A stretch of 64,000 nucleotides of DNA from Pelomonas sp047654805 (GCF_047654805.1 NZ_JASGIV010000001.1:1674001-1738000), one strand, 5' to 3'. Positions 27,364-36,787 are shown, counted from the stretch's first letter. Numbers and translations are program-made. Notes: generated by a model not told the origin, from the sequence alone.

Positions 27364-28101
27364 TCATCGAGACGCCGCCGCGGTGCCAAGCGCCACAGGA
27401 CGCGCCACAGGAAGCACAACTGGCAACGCACGGTAGATCTCGACCTCGACGCGGCGATTCAGCGCGCGACCACCGGCATCCCAGTTGTTCGCGACGTGGT
27501 CGCCGACCGGCTGGTAAGTGGTCCGGATACGGCCGGCATCGATACCTGCGCCGACCAGGTAGTCGCGAACCGCCGCTGCGCGCTCGCGCGCGATGCGGCT
27601 CTCCGCAGGAGCGTCACTGCTGCCGTCCGTGCGTCCGCGAAGCCAGACCAGCGGCGAGCCCATGGCTTCGGCGATCAGGGCCTTGGCCGTCTGCGGCTCG
27701 ATGTCGACGCGCGTGCTGCCGAACTCGAATCGCACATGCAAGACGATGTTGCCCGCCGCAGGTGGCCCGGCCGGCTGCTGCAGCTCGGACAGGAGCCGTT
27801 GGCGTGCCGCCAGGTGGGTCAGCGTTTCGGTGGCGCTCTGGGCGATCCGTTCGGACTCCACCGCGAGCTGCTGCGTGTTCTGCAGATCCCCCTTGCAGGC
27901 CTGCAGCTCGACGGCCAGGGCGGAGTTGGCCGGCCGCCTGCGGGATTCGTCGACGGTGGGTGGCTTGGGCGGCGAGCTGCAGGAGGCCAGCAGCATCAGT
28001 GGCGCCAGGACGGGCGCAATGCGGGTGAAGCGGGTGAAGCGGGTGAAGCGGGTGAGGCGGGTGAGGCGAACCGGGCGGACCTGGGCTGAGAGGGGTTTCA
28101 T
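27364..28101 (-). CDS. OmpA-like peptidoglycan-binding lipoprotein
   Basis: A 245-residue lipoprotein. The signal peptide has an unusually long Arg-rich n-region, in which an FTR/LTR triplet repeats five times, then a hydrophobic core and the lipobox LLASC. A middle helical region is followed by a C-terminal OmpA domain with VRFEFGSTRVDIEP, RGRTDGSSD (the Asp that binds diaminopimelate) and NRRVEVEI (the Arg). It is in the T4SS operon after virD4. It probably anchors the conjugation channel to the cell wall, and may stand in for virB7, which is not found separately. Confidence 0.82.
   Translation of the reverse strand: MKPLSAQVRPVRLTRLTRFTRFTRFTRIAPVLAPLMLLASCSSPPKPPTVDESRRRPANSALAVELQACKGDLQNTQQLAVESERIAQSATETLTHLAARQRLLSELQQPAGPPAAGNIVLHVRFEFGSTRVDIEPQTAKALIAEAMGSPLVWLRGRTDGSSDAPAESRIARERAAAVRDYLVGAGIDAGRIRTTYQPVGDHVANNWDAGGRALNRRVEVEIYRALPVVLPVARPVALGTAAASR
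28021..28065. repeat. 9-bp tandem repeat in the lipoprotein signal region
   Basis: Five head-to-tail copies of GCGGGTGAA (three) or GCGGGTGAG (two). Read on the minus strand they encode the repeated FTR/LTR triplets in the signal-peptide n-region. Copy-number change would keep the frame and alter only the length of the basic region. Confidence 0.9.
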
Positions 28102-28114
28102 GGTGCTGCTCCCT

Positions 28115-30163
28115 TCATGGGTGAATCGGTTCACGGCTGTCTTGCGCGGGCACTCGCCGCGGCGGTTCATCGACGAGGACGCCGTCCTCGTCGGCCATGG
28201 GCTCCAGCGTTCCGCCGCACGGCGAGGGTTGCGGGGCTTCGGCGAAGAGGGTCAACAGCGTTTCGGCGATCCGCTCCGGGTCGTCATCCAGGCTGGCGGG
28301 GAGCTGGCTCAGGTCGTGGGCGAGCGTGTCGACGGCCACGTCCCGGCCTGGCGGCAGCTCATCGTCCAGGTAGCGCCAGCGCTGCTGCACACGGGCCAGG
28401 TGGAGCGCCATGTCCAACGGCGGTACGGTGGGCGCCGGCAGCAGGCGGGCTTTGAAGTCCAGGTCGCGGAAGTAGCAGATCTTCTCGGCGAGGATGGGCT
28501 TGCAGTTCTCCAGCACGATGACCAGCTGGTGCCGGCCGAGCTCCTTGAACTCCTGGGGCATGAGCAGTGCGCGGCGCTGCTCGCTGTCGTTCTGGCTGAC
28601 CGAGGTGTGGCCATGGCCGCTGAAGGAGCGGCTTCTGCCGCGCGACGTGGCGCGTTCGGTGTAGAAGCCCAGCATCGCGCTGTAGTCCTCGGCATCGCGC
28701 TGCTCGCGCGGCGCGAACAGCAGCTGCAAGCCATGGTTGGTGGCGAAGGTCCTCGCGTGCTTGTCGCCGTAGATCGCATCGAGCTGCGACATCGCCTGGA
28801 TGACGGTCAGCAGGCGCAGCCAGTAGCCTGCCAGATACGGTGCCGCATGGATGATCGCCGGCACCCGGCCCATGGCCGCGAACTCGTCGTGCACGAGCAG
28901 GCACTGGTACTTCAGGCTCGGGTCCTGCGTGGGCAGGCACTGGGTGTTGAGGTCCACCAGCTGGGAGAAGAACAGGTCGAGCAGCGGTCGGGCGGCCGCC
29001 AGGCGGTTGGGCGGGATGCGCACGTAGACCGTCATCCGCCGGCGGCGCACGTCGCCCAGTTCGAAGTCGTTGGCGCTGGTGGCGGCATCGACGACGGCAT
29101 CGGCAAAAAGGGTCAGCGGCGCGCTGAACGTCGCCACGATGCTCGACATCGTGTTGTCCGAGTTGGACAGCAGTCGCTGAAGCGCGTCCCGGCACTCACT
29201 CGAGAGCGGGTTGCCCGCAGCGGCGCGTGCAGCGACGGTCTTCGCCAGGTGCTCGCGAAGCGGCTTCCCCCTGCCAGACGCCTGCCTGAGCATCTCGCCG
29301 ATGGTGCGCGGCAGCCCGGGCGACTCGAGCAGCAGCAGCCCCAGGCCGAGAAACAGGTTGCGCGCCTGGTCGTTGAAGAAACCTTCCGACGACGTGCCGC
29401 TGCCGTCGTTGGGGTAGAGCACCTGGCCGATGCCGAGCAGGTCGCCGGCGCGGTGCAGGGGGCTCGTGCGAACGGCCGACAGGGGATTCCAGCGATGGCT
29501 GCGGGCGTCGCCGTCGAACGGCGAGAAGGCATAGACGGCCTGGCCGTGGGCCGACCGGTAGCCGGCCGTGATCTCGTGGTTCTCGCCCTTGATGTCCAGG
29601 ACGACGGCCGAGTCCGGCCAGTTCAGCAGGTTGGGGATCACGACCGACACCCCCTTGCCACTGCGGGTCGGCGCGGACAGCATCACGGACAACTGCCCGC
29701 CCAGGGACAGGTAGCGGCCGTTGTGTCGTCCCACCAGGATGCCCGGCCCGCCATGGCCGGCGCTGTTGCCGCCGCCCCCGTTGCTGCTTGCGCCACCGCC
29801 CAGGCCGGAGGCGGCGATCTCGGCCGCCGTGGCAAACCGGGCGTCACCGTGCAGCCGGCGGCGCGGGCGCGCCGCCGCCACCAATGCGGCGGGCAGGGCG
29901 ACCTGCAGGACGCACGGGACCGCGATCGCCGCGACCAGCTTCTTGCGCTGCGCCGGGTCGTCGGCATAGAGCTGCCAGTACCGGACGATGCTGCCGGGCC
30001 GTGCCTGGGTCGGATTGGCCTTGTTGAGCACCAGGAACAGGGCGCCTGCCAGGCAGTAGCCGGCGTACCCGAGGGTGATGAAACCGGCCAGCCCGAAGAC
30101 CCAGGCGGCGGCCTTTCGGCCGGTGGACCATGCCGGACCCGCAAGGGCGGCTGCATTGCTCAT
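28115..30163 (-). CDS. virD4: Type IV coupling protein VirD4/TraG
   Basis: A 682-residue hexameric ATPase that brings DNA-relaxase substrates to the T4SS. Two N-terminal membrane helices (about residues 18-42 and 75-95) are followed by Walker A (APTRSGKGVSVV) and Walker B (CLLVHDEFAAMG). FNDQARNLF and the TraG-type motifs FATNHGLQLLFAPR and LMPQEFKELG are also present. The ATG at 30163 overlaps the virB11 stop (ATGA). Its presence shows the system was built for DNA transfer, not only protein secretion. Confidence 0.94.
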   Translation of the reverse strand: MSNAAALAGPAWSTGRKAAAWVFGLAGFITLGYAGYCLAGALFLVLNKANPTQARPGSIVRYWQLYADDPAQRKKLVAAIAVPCVLQVALPAALVAAARPRRRLHGDARFATAAEIAASGLGGGASSNGGGGNSAGHGGPGILVGRHNGRYLSLGGQLSVMLSAPTRSGKGVSVVIPNLLNWPDSAVVLDIKGENHEITAGYRSAHGQAVYAFSPFDGDARSHRWNPLSAVRTSPLHRAGDLLGIGQVLYPNDGSGTSSEGFFNDQARNLFLGLGLLLLESPGLPRTIGEMLRQASGRGKPLREHLAKTVAARAAAGNPLSSECRDALQRLLSNSDNTMSSIVATFSAPLTLFADAVVDAATSANDFELGDVRRRRMTVYVRIPPNRLAAARPLLDLFFSQLVDLNTQCLPTQDPSLKYQCLLVHDEFAAMGRVPAIIHAAPYLAGYWLRLLTVIQAMSQLDAIYGDKHARTFATNHGLQLLFAPREQRDAEDYSAMLGFYTERATSRGRSRSFSGHGHTSVSQNDSEQRRALLMPQEFKELGRHQLVIVLENCKPILAEKICYFRDLDFKARLLPAPTVPPLDMALHLARVQQRWRYLDDELPPGRDVAVDTLAHDLSQLPASLDDDPERIAETLLTLFAEAPQPSPCGGTLEPMADEDGVLVDEPPRRVPAQDSREPIHP

Positions 30164-31248
30164 GACGGCTCCGCCACGGTGCCGGCGTCGGCGCCGGCCA
30201 GGCGCCGGGCCCGGGGCACGTAGTGGACCTCCGAGATGAACCGTCCCCGCTCGTCGCGGTCGAACTGCACGACGACGTCCACGACGATGCCGAGCAGCCG
30301 GCGGATCTCGCTCATCGACAGGCCCCCGCCGGCCCCGGTCTCGCGGATCATCAGGGCCATCTGCTCGAACGCCAGCGCGCAGCTGCCGGCATGGACGCTG
30401 GTGATGCTGCCGGGATGGCCCGAAGCCGCCAGGCGGACGAAGTGGAAGCATTCGTCGCCGCGGACCTCGGCGAGGAAGAGCCGGTCTGGCTTCATCCGCA
30501 GGCAGGCTTCAAGCAGCGACTTGGGGGTGACCCGTGCGGTGCCCTGGGCGCCCTTGCTGTAGAAGAGGTGAACGGCGTTGGGGTGGTTGGGCAGCGTCAG
30601 CTCGGCCGCGTCCTGGATGGTGATGAGGCGCTCGTGCTGGGGGACCTCTTCGACCAGCGCCTTCATGAAAGTCGTCTTGCCCGACCCGGTCCTGCCGCTG
30701 ATGGCCATGGTCTGGCGCTCGCGCACGGCCAGGCGCAGGAAGTCCTTGAAGCGGCGGGCCTGCTTGAGCCGCAGCAGTTCCGCCTCGAAAGGCTGGATCT
30801 GCGCGCGTGCAGGCGCGCAGCACACGACCCGCTCGAACAGGCCGTCGCGCTCGAAGTCCTCCAGCGTCTTGAGCGCGGTGGCGGGCTTGCGCAGCGTGAT
30901 GGACACTGTGCCGCGCGAGACCGCCGGTGGGATCGCGAACTGGATGCGCTCTCCGCTGGGCAGCGTCGCCGACAGCAGCGGCCGCTCCTGGTTGATCTGC
31001 TGGTCGCCATACGTCGCGACGGCGGTCGCCAGCGACAGGCAGCGCTCCTGGGTCATGTCCGGCTCCGCGATGCGCCGCCAGCCGTCGGTACCCTCGATGA
31101 AGAGCTCGCCCGGCCGGTTGACGCAGACCTCCTGCACGCCTTCGGCATCCAGGTGCTGGCGCAGCGGCCGCAGGAACTCGATCACGGAGGTGGCATCGCC
31201 GCACCACGTCTGCTCGCCGGCGGGCATGGCGGCCTGGGGCGCGTTCAT
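30160..31248 (-). CDS. virB11: T4SS traffic ATPase VirB11
   Basis: A 362-residue hexameric ATPase at the cytoplasmic base of the channel. The N-terminal domain is followed by Walker A GRTGSGKTTFMKA, an Asp box (ITIQDAAEL), Walker B (DRLFLAEVRGDE) and a His box (GHPGSITSVHAG). The ATG at 31248 overlaps the virB10 stop by four bases, and the 3' end overlaps virD4, so the three are translationally coupled. Confidence 0.96.
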   Translation of the reverse strand: MNAPQAAMPAGEQTWCGDATSVIEFLRPLRQHLDAEGVQEVCVNRPGELFIEGTDGWRRIAEPDMTQERCLSLATAVATYGDQQINQERPLLSATLPSGERIQFAIPPAVSRGTVSITLRKPATALKTLEDFERDGLFERVVCCAPARAQIQPFEAELLRLKQARRFKDFLRLAVRERQTMAISGRTGSGKTTFMKALVEEVPQHERLITIQDAAELTLPNHPNAVHLFYSKGAQGTARVTPKSLLEACLRMKPDRLFLAEVRGDECFHFVRLAASGHPGSITSVHAGSCALAFEQMALMIRETGAGGGLSMSEIRRLLGIVVDVVVQFDRDERGRFISEVHYVPRARRLAGADAGTVAEPS

Positions 31249-32753
31249 GGCGAGAGGGCCCGGGCGGGGGGCACGGCGGGCGCCGTGGCGGAGGGCGCCA
31301 GCTCGTAGACGGAGGAGAAGTCGATGTCCCGGGCGACGTAGATGCCGACGATGCCGCCGTGGTTGCGGTAGACCAGCGGCGGGATGTTGATGGTGCTGTC
31401 GAGCACCTTCTCCGCCAGCCTGCTGGTGTTGGCCGTCGTGGACGGCAGGACGATGGTGTCGCCCTGGCGTTCGTTGGCCTGGTTCTGGATGACCACCTTC
31501 ACCGAATCGTCGATGAGCGACAGCAGCATCGCGGCGCCCAGGCGCTCGGTCCAGCGGTTGTCCACGTGGCCATCGATGCCGGACTCGCCGAGCGGCCCCG
31601 TGGCGGGGGACGCGATGTCCACGGTGACGCCGGGCGGCGTGCGCAGGCGCGTCCACAGCACGGGGATCCGGACCATGCCGGGCCGGACGGTGGCGATGCG
31701 GTACTCGCCGTCGAGGTGCGAGCCCCGCTCGATCAGCAGCACGCGGCCATCGTCGCCGTAGACATTGCGCTGGACCTGGCAGCCGACCAGACCGGAGGCC
31801 GCGCTGATCACGCGCGTCTTGAGCGCGCAGGTGAAGGCGGCTCCCTTGGGCAGGGTCAGGCTGCGATTGCCCAGCAGGGAGGCGGAGACCCGTGGCGTCG
31901 CCGAGCCCAGCAACTGGCCGCCGAACAGGGCCGGTGCTTGGCCGGCCGGGGACTGGCCACTCGGAGCAGGAGACGGCAGGCCCATCGACAGCCCGGGCGG
32001 TGACGTGCCCGCGTTGTCGCCCTCTCGCGCGGCCATGCCGGTCGGCCTGGCCAGGTTGTCGAGCAGGCCCTGCAGCTGGCGTTGGTAGGCCTGCAGGTTC
32101 CTGGACGTCGCCGCCAGCGGGCCTTGGACATCGCTGGCAGCGGTGGCATCGCCGTGAGGCGAGGGGGCCTCGCCGGACGCGGATGGCTGACTGGACGGCG
32201 CATGCATCGAGGGCGCCGCGCTCCCCAGCGGCATCGGGGAAGTCGAGACCAGCAGGACCGGAGCATCCTCCGGTGGGATGGCTGCCTGGCCTGAGCCTGT
32301 GCTGCCGGAGCCGTTGCTGCGCCGGACGCCGATGGGCTCGGCCTCCTCGTCGCCGGCAGGCCTGAGGTCGGGAACGAGTGCGGGCACTCGTGGTGCCGCC
32401 GAAGGCGCCGGGGAGGCTGGAGGCCGGGCAGGCATTTCCAGCCTGCGCGGCTCTGCCGCCGCGGCGACTGGCTTGTCACCGTTCAGCCGATCCTCGGCGC
32501 CGGCGTGACGCGTATTGGCCGCGAACCGATGGATCGCCAGCGCGCAAACCACCACCAGGCTGAGCACCAGCATGGCGACCGCCAGCAAACCCTTGCTCGA
32601 CACGGCGCTGCGTGACGCAGCCGCCACATCGGGTATGCCTGGCTCCCCCGACAGCGGTGAGAGGCCGTCGTCCCCGGGCGGCCGGTCGGCGTGTCCGTCG
32701 GATAGGTGTCCGTCAGGTCGCGGCTGCGGCGCCGGCTGAGGGTCGGCAGTCAT
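31245..32753 (-). CDS. virB10: T4SS core complex protein VirB10
   Basis: A 502-residue protein spanning both membranes. A cytoplasmic Pro-rich N-terminus precedes one inner-membrane helix (GLLAVAMLVLSLVVVCALAI, about residues 55-75). A long low-complexity periplasmic linker leads to the C-terminal TrbI/VirB10 domain: FTCALKTRVISAASGLVGCQV, ERGSHLDGEYRI, PVLWTRLRTPPG and the antenna region VDNRWTERLGAAMLLSL (spread over residues 285-430). The ATG at 32753 overlaps the virB9 stop. Confidence 0.95.
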   Translation of the reverse strand: MTADPQPAPQPRPDGHLSDGHADRPPGDDGLSPLSGEPGIPDVAAASRSAVSSKGLLAVAMLVLSLVVVCALAIHRFAANTRHAGAEDRLNGDKPVAAAAEPRRLEMPARPPASPAPSAAPRVPALVPDLRPAGDEEAEPIGVRRSNGSGSTGSGQAAIPPEDAPVLLVSTSPMPLGSAAPSMHAPSSQPSASGEAPSPHGDATAASDVQGPLAATSRNLQAYQRQLQGLLDNLARPTGMAAREGDNAGTSPPGLSMGLPSPAPSGQSPAGQAPALFGGQLLGSATPRVSASLLGNRSLTLPKGAAFTCALKTRVISAASGLVGCQVQRNVYGDDGRVLLIERGSHLDGEYRIATVRPGMVRIPVLWTRLRTPPGVTVDIASPATGPLGESGIDGHVDNRWTERLGAAMLLSLIDDSVKVVIQNQANERQGDTIVLPSTTANTSRLAEKVLDSTINIPPLVYRNHGGIVGIYVARDIDFSSVYELAPSATAPAVPPARALSP

Positions 32754-33718
32754 GGCTTTGCTCCCCCGGGCAGGGCCGGCGATCCGGCAGGTGCTGCCTT
32801 GAGCATGCGCTGCACACCGGCAACGGTGGTGCCCTGTTCCGGTGGCGTGCCGTCCAGTTCGAAGCCGTCGTTCCAGAGCCCCACAACGGCATGGCCCGCC
32901 CGCAGCATCAGGTGGCGGCTGACGCGGTCCACCACCAGCAGGTCGGCTTCCATGCGGGTATTGACCAGCGTCTCGCTGCCGTCTTGCAGCACATGAAAGA
33001 CAGCCGGTACCTCGCGGTTGCCGGGGAAGCGCAGGTAGGTGAACCGGCCGTCGTCGAAGACCAGGGTGGGCACGATGTCCTCGGATTTCGCCCCTTCGGC
33101 CAGGGAGTACTGGGTGTTCATGACCCGAGGCGTCGCCTGAAGACGTTCGGCCACGACCTGTGCTGGCGGCGGGGGGGCCGGCAGCGGTGGCCATGGCACG
33201 GCGCGCAACGCCGAAGATGACGTTGCGGGGGCCATCGCTGCGGACGACGACGGCGCCGGAGCATTGACAACCAGTCGATACAGCGGCGCTCGAGGATCCC
33301 GGTCCTCGAGCACGGCGAGCCGGAAGCTGTGGATGCGGCGGTCGGTCACCACGGCGAGGTTGTTGGCGCCAGACGCGGCCGTCTTGGGCTTGACGAAGAT
33401 CGTGCGGCCACCGGGCTGCGCGGCAACGCACCAGGAGGCCTCGGGCTTCGTGCAGTCGGCACCGATGCCGGATGCGACCTGGGCAATCGCTTCGTCGGCG
33501 CCGAGGACGATGAGGGTCACCGTGCCGCGCTTGACGGGTACGGTGACGACGGCTGCCGGGTCATAGCTGACCATGCGCAGCCGTGGGTCGGGCGAGGCGG
33601 GGGCAACGGGAGCCGAGGGAGCTGCGGCGCTTGTTGCGCCTGTGGCACCTGTGGTGCCAAGGACTGCGGCACCAAGGCAGCCCACCAGGATGCGCGCGAT
33701 GGCTGGGGCCCGTTTCAT
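32750..33718 (-). CDS. virB9: T4SS outer-membrane core protein VirB9
   Basis: A 322-residue secreted protein with an N-terminal signal peptide (residues 1-28). The CagX/VirB9 fold includes RMVSYDPAAVVTVPVKRG early. The C-terminal domain has NTQYSLAEGAKSEDIVPTLVFDDGRFTYLRFPGNREVPAVF spread over about residues 200-245, which includes the usual P-x-x-VFDDGRxTYxxFP motif. It forms the outer-membrane ring with VirB10 and VirB7. Start and stop overlap the neighbours by four bases. Confidence 0.95.
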   Translation of the reverse strand: MKRAPAIARILVGCLGAAVLGTTGATGATSAAAPSAPVAPASPDPRLRMVSYDPAAVVTVPVKRGTVTLIVLGADEAIAQVASGIGADCTKPEASWCVAAQPGGRTIFVKPKTAASGANNLAVVTDRRIHSFRLAVLEDRDPRAPLYRLVVNAPAPSSSAAMAPATSSSALRAVPWPPLPAPPPPAQVVAERLQATPRVMNTQYSLAEGAKSEDIVPTLVFDDGRFTYLRFPGNREVPAVFHVLQDGSETLVNTRMEADLLVVDRVSRHLMLRAGHAVVGLWNDGFELDGTPPEQGTTVAGVQRMLKAAPAGSPALPGGAKP

Positions 33719-34488
33719 GGCCTGGCCTCCGGCGGCGCCGTGTTGATCTCCGGGTCGGAGCGGTAGGCCGTCACGACGAAGCCGAAGGGGTTCTCCAGGC
33801 GGTCGTTCTCCTTGGCAAGCACCTTGGGCTGGTACTGGTACACGATCGTCGCGACGTGTCGTGTCTTGACCTCGGGCAGGTTGCGATCGGTGAGGCGGAC
33901 CACCTTGTCATAGGTGACCGTGGCGTCCCCCTGGTTGCCCGCCCGGCCGGCCGCCGACAGACGAACGCCCACGATGCTGATCCGCCATTCCTCCGAGGCG
34001 CCGACGCGCTTGTGCAGGGCCTCCGCGCCTTCGAACTGGCGGTTGTAGTCCGCGAAGACAGCGGGGACCGCCATGCGTGCGACCTGGTCGAAGTCCCGCT
34101 GCAGGAACATCCAGCTGTAGCCCTCGCGGGCGCGCACGAAGGTCGCGAGGTTGTGCTTGTCCAGGGCTTCCATCGGTGGGATGGACTCGACACTCAGCCG
34201 CTGCTGCACCGTGGCTTCGCCGGTGACCCGGTCAACGACGATGGGGATCTCGACCACGCGGCGCAAGGGCCCCTGCGCGAACACGGCCGCAATGCCGATC
34301 AGGGCCAGCAGGAGGCTCGCGCCGGCCACGCCCCAGGCACGCCGCTCGGATCGTTCCAGCATCTCCGCGCGGTCGATCTCCCAGACCCGGTTGGCCTGGA
34401 TCTCGCGCACTTGCGCGGCCGGCGAGTCCGGGCGATCGGCGCGAGTCGGCAATGCAGCGGCTTCTCCTGGTGTCAGGACGGCGTTCAT
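33715..34488 (-). CDS. virB8: T4SS inner-membrane protein VirB8
   Basis: A 257-residue protein with a short cytoplasmic N-terminus, one membrane helix (WGVAGASLLLALIGIAAVFA, about residues 53-72) and a periplasmic NTF2-like domain. That domain has AREGYSWMFLQRDFDQVARMAVPAVF and YDKVVRLTDRNLPEVKTRHVATIVYQYQP spread across it. VirB8 nucleates channel assembly. The ATG at 34488 is 75 bases after the virB5 stop, the largest gap in the lower operon. Confidence 0.94.
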   Translation of the reverse strand: MNAVLTPGEAAALPTRADRPDSPAAQVREIQANRVWEIDRAEMLERSERRAWGVAGASLLLALIGIAAVFAQGPLRRVVEIPIVVDRVTGEATVQQRLSVESIPPMEALDKHNLATFVRAREGYSWMFLQRDFDQVARMAVPAVFADYNRQFEGAEALHKRVGASEEWRISIVGVRLSAAGRAGNQGDATVTYDKVVRLTDRNLPEVKTRHVATIVYQYQPKVLAKENDRLENPFGFVVTAYRSDPEINTAPPEARP

Positions 34489-34563
34489 GGTGGACTTTCG
34501 GTGGGCTGTGGGCGTTCGACGCTGGGCTGCGTGCGGGGCTACAGCGGAGATCGAGGGACGCGC

Positions 34564-35262
34564 TCAGCGGAGGTAGGTCGCGACCTTGCCCGTGCGGTTG
34601 AGCATCTCGTACTGCCGTTCGCGATCCCGTGAGCGCTCGATGCGCTCCTCGCTGTCACTCATGCCCTGCAGCATCTGCAGTTGAGACATCTCGTGGCTGA
34701 GCAGCGTCGCCTCGGCGCCGATGCGCGCCTGGATCTCCTGGATCGACTTCTGGTCGCTGGTCGCGTTGATCTGGCCCATCAAGGACTGGATCTGCGCCAG
34801 GCGCCCGGACGCCGCCGTCATCGCGTCCTGGATCAGACCCTTTTGCTGGTAGGGCAGGGCAAGTCTTGCCTGGCAACGGGTCCGGGCCGCACCTGCGAGG
34901 TCCATGCAGTTGTAGACCATCGCAGCGTCGCGCAGCGACTTTGCCGTGTGGATCAGCCCGCCGTAGCCCGAGGCGTCCACCGCATTGAGCTGCGTGTAGG
35001 CCCGGGCAGGCACGTAATCCATCAGCATCGGGTTGTTGAAGACGTTGCCGAGGTTGCGGGCGCCGTTGATGCTGCTCAACTGGGCCTGCAGCTGCGAGAT
35101 CTGCTGCACCTGGTTGTTGATCTTGGTGATGTCGTTGATCACCTGCTGCACCGTCTGCAGGAGGTTCGCCACGTCGATGACCGGCATGCCCTGCGCGATG
35201 GCCGACGCGGTGGACGCGGCAAGGGCGATGGTGGCGACGAGTTTCGGGATCAAGGCATTCAT
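34564..35262 (-). CDS. virB5: T4SS minor pilus protein VirB5
   Basis: A 232-residue secreted protein. The signal peptide ends near SAIAQG (residue 24). Long alpha-helical segments follow with QQVINDITKINNQVQQISQL, typical of the VirB5/TraC family, which caps the pilus tip and helps contact recipient cells. A single CxxxxxxxxxxC pair (NCMDLAGAARTRC) may form a disulfide. It follows virB6 rather than preceding it, unlike the Agrobacterium order. Confidence 0.88.
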   Translation of the reverse strand: MNALIPKLVATIALAASTASAIAQGMPVIDVANLLQTVQQVINDITKINNQVQQISQLQAQLSSINGARNLGNVFNNPMLMDYVPARAYTQLNAVDASGYGGLIHTAKSLRDAAMVYNCMDLAGAARTRCQARLALPYQQKGLIQDAMTAASGRLAQIQSLMGQINATSDQKSIQEIQARIGAEATLLSHEMSQLQMLQGMSDSEERIERSRDRERQYEMLNRTGKVATYLR

Positions 35263-35287
35263 GGTGAAGCTCCTTGTCGAATGCGGG

Positions 35288-36361
35288 TCATGACCTGCCG
35301 CGCAGCGCGGCGAGCCGGTAGGCCGCGGTCCTTGCGGCCCCATAGCCCTGGCGGGCCGTTCGTGTGGATGCGATCGCGGCGGTGGCGGCCGCCCGGCCCG
35401 CCATGAAGGGCAGGCCAGCACCGGGCCGAACGGTGCCGCCTTGGGATGCGATGCGGCCAGCGCCGCCGGCTCCGCCAGCACCCCTGGACCGCAGGCCTGA
35501 CACCATCAGGACGTTCTGGATCATCTGGACACCCTGCTGAACGGCGACGCCGCCCGTCAGTGCCGATGCGAGCCCCGGTGCCTGGAAGCAGACGATGGCC
35601 AGCAGCACCATGACGACGCAGTACTTCAGGGACTCGGCCACGACGTTGAACGTCGGGCCCAGGAAGCCGCCTTCATCTTGTATGGCTTGTACCAAGGCAT
35701 CACCCATGGATGCACTCAATCCCAGAGCGAAGAAGGAAAACCAAGCCAGAACCACGGAGTTCAGCAGCATGGACAACCAGCTGTCGAAGAACCTCGCGGT
35801 CGGCCGCCAGGCAAGGCAGAGGATGAACAGCGGCCCCACGGCAATGGTGAATGTCATGAACACCTTGGCGAGGACGACGATGAACAGGGCAATGCAAAGG
35901 AAGACCACGTTGCCGAATGCAGTCACGACGGCCGCGAACAGCAGGTCCGGGCGCATGATTCCCGCTTCCTTCAGCAGGTCCAGCACCAGTTGGCTGGCGC
36001 CATCGTTGAAGGCATCGAGCAGGGCGTAGGGACTGCTGATGGCGGCCGGGTTGGCGGAGGCCGGCAGGAACGTCGTTGCCACCCCGGTGCCGAGGGCGTT
36101 CGCGGTGTCCGCCACGTGGCTGATGTAGACCCCGGACTGAAGCGCGAAGGCAAACACCAGGCCGATCTTGAAGACCCTCCACATGAAGGCGGGCAGCGTC
36201 TCCGACACCTCGTTCCTGAGGATGGCCCAGCCATAGAGCGCGATCCACAACGTCATGGCGGTCAGGGCAACAGGCGCGATGGCCACCATCAGTGCCGACA
36301 CCACGCCGATGACATACGTGGTCAACACGCCGTCGAGCTGTGATCCAACCCAGGAAAACAT
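35288..36361 (-). CDS. virB6: T4SS polytopic inner-membrane protein VirB6
   Basis: A 357-residue TrbL/VirB6 protein with about six to eight hydrophobic segments between residues 15 and 270 (for example VVFLCIALFIVVLAKVFMTF and YCVVMVLLAIVCFQAPGLAS). A Gly/Ala/Arg-rich cytoplasmic tail follows. FDSWLSMLLNSVVLAWFSFF is the region that usually lines the DNA path. It is in the operon between the Cys-rich gene and virB5. Confidence 0.9.
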   Translation of the reverse strand: MFSWVGSQLDGVLTTYVIGVVSALMVAIAPVALTAMTLWIALYGWAILRNEVSETLPAFMWRVFKIGLVFAFALQSGVYISHVADTANALGTGVATTFLPASANPAAISSPYALLDAFNDGASQLVLDLLKEAGIMRPDLLFAAVVTAFGNVVFLCIALFIVVLAKVFMTFTIAVGPLFILCLAWRPTARFFDSWLSMLLNSVVLAWFSFFALGLSASMGDALVQAIQDEGGFLGPTFNVVAESLKYCVVMVLLAIVCFQAPGLASALTGGVAVQQGVQMIQNVLMVSGLRSRGAGGAGGAGRIASQGGTVRPGAGLPFMAGRAAATAAIASTRTARQGYGAARTAAYRLAALRGRS

Positions 36362-36376
36362 TGCGGTGTCCTCGAT

Positions 36377-36787
36377 TCAATGGGGGTGGCTTACCGGCGG
36401 CAGCGTCTTGGTGCTTACGCAGCCGCTGCTCGCGTCCGGGCGAGGGCATTGCAGCCACTTGCCTTGGATGCGAATCACCCACAGTCGAGGGCGCTTCACT
36501 GACCCATACGTCGAAGCCCGGCAGGTGCCGGGCCGTGCGTAGTACTCAGTGCACTCGCGAAGCCCATCGCGGGTCTCAAGCATCAACCAGCCCCTTGATG
36601 CGCAGCCGGGGTTGGCTGCCTGGCACGGGGGGGCGAGCTTGAAGTTGGGGAGCGGCGGGGTGGCGACCTCCCGGCTTCCATCGGCCCTGATGGTGATGGC
36701 CTCGTTGCCCTTGACGAACTGCGCGTGGCCCGGGGCCGCCAGGAAGACCGCCGGCATCAGCACAAGAATCCTGGTGATGGCGTTCAT
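36377..36787 (-). CDS. Cys-rich periplasmic protein in the T4SS operon
   Basis: A 136-residue protein with a signal peptide (residues 1-22, ending GHAQ). The mature part has six cysteines (PPCQAANPGC, RECTEYYARPGTC, QCPRPDASSGC), suggesting three disulfides. I do not recognise a family. The ATG at 36787 overlaps the virB4 stop, and virB6 follows 15 bases later, so it is a genuine operon member. It could be an entry-exclusion factor or a virB7 replacement, but neither is shown by the sequence. Confidence 0.75.
   Translation of the reverse strand: MNAITRILVLMPAVFLAAPGHAQFVKGNEAITIRADGSREVATPPLPNFKLAPPCQAANPGCASRGWLMLETRDGLRECTEYYARPGTCRASTYGSVKRPRLWVIRIQGKWLQCPRPDASSGCVSTKTLPPVSHPH

Noticed and set aside
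27593..30223. A very long open frame on the plus strand opposite virD4 and the lipoprotein gene
   Set aside because: It is a GC-rich antisense shadow: virD4 on the other strand has clear Walker motifs, and this frame has no recognisable domain.
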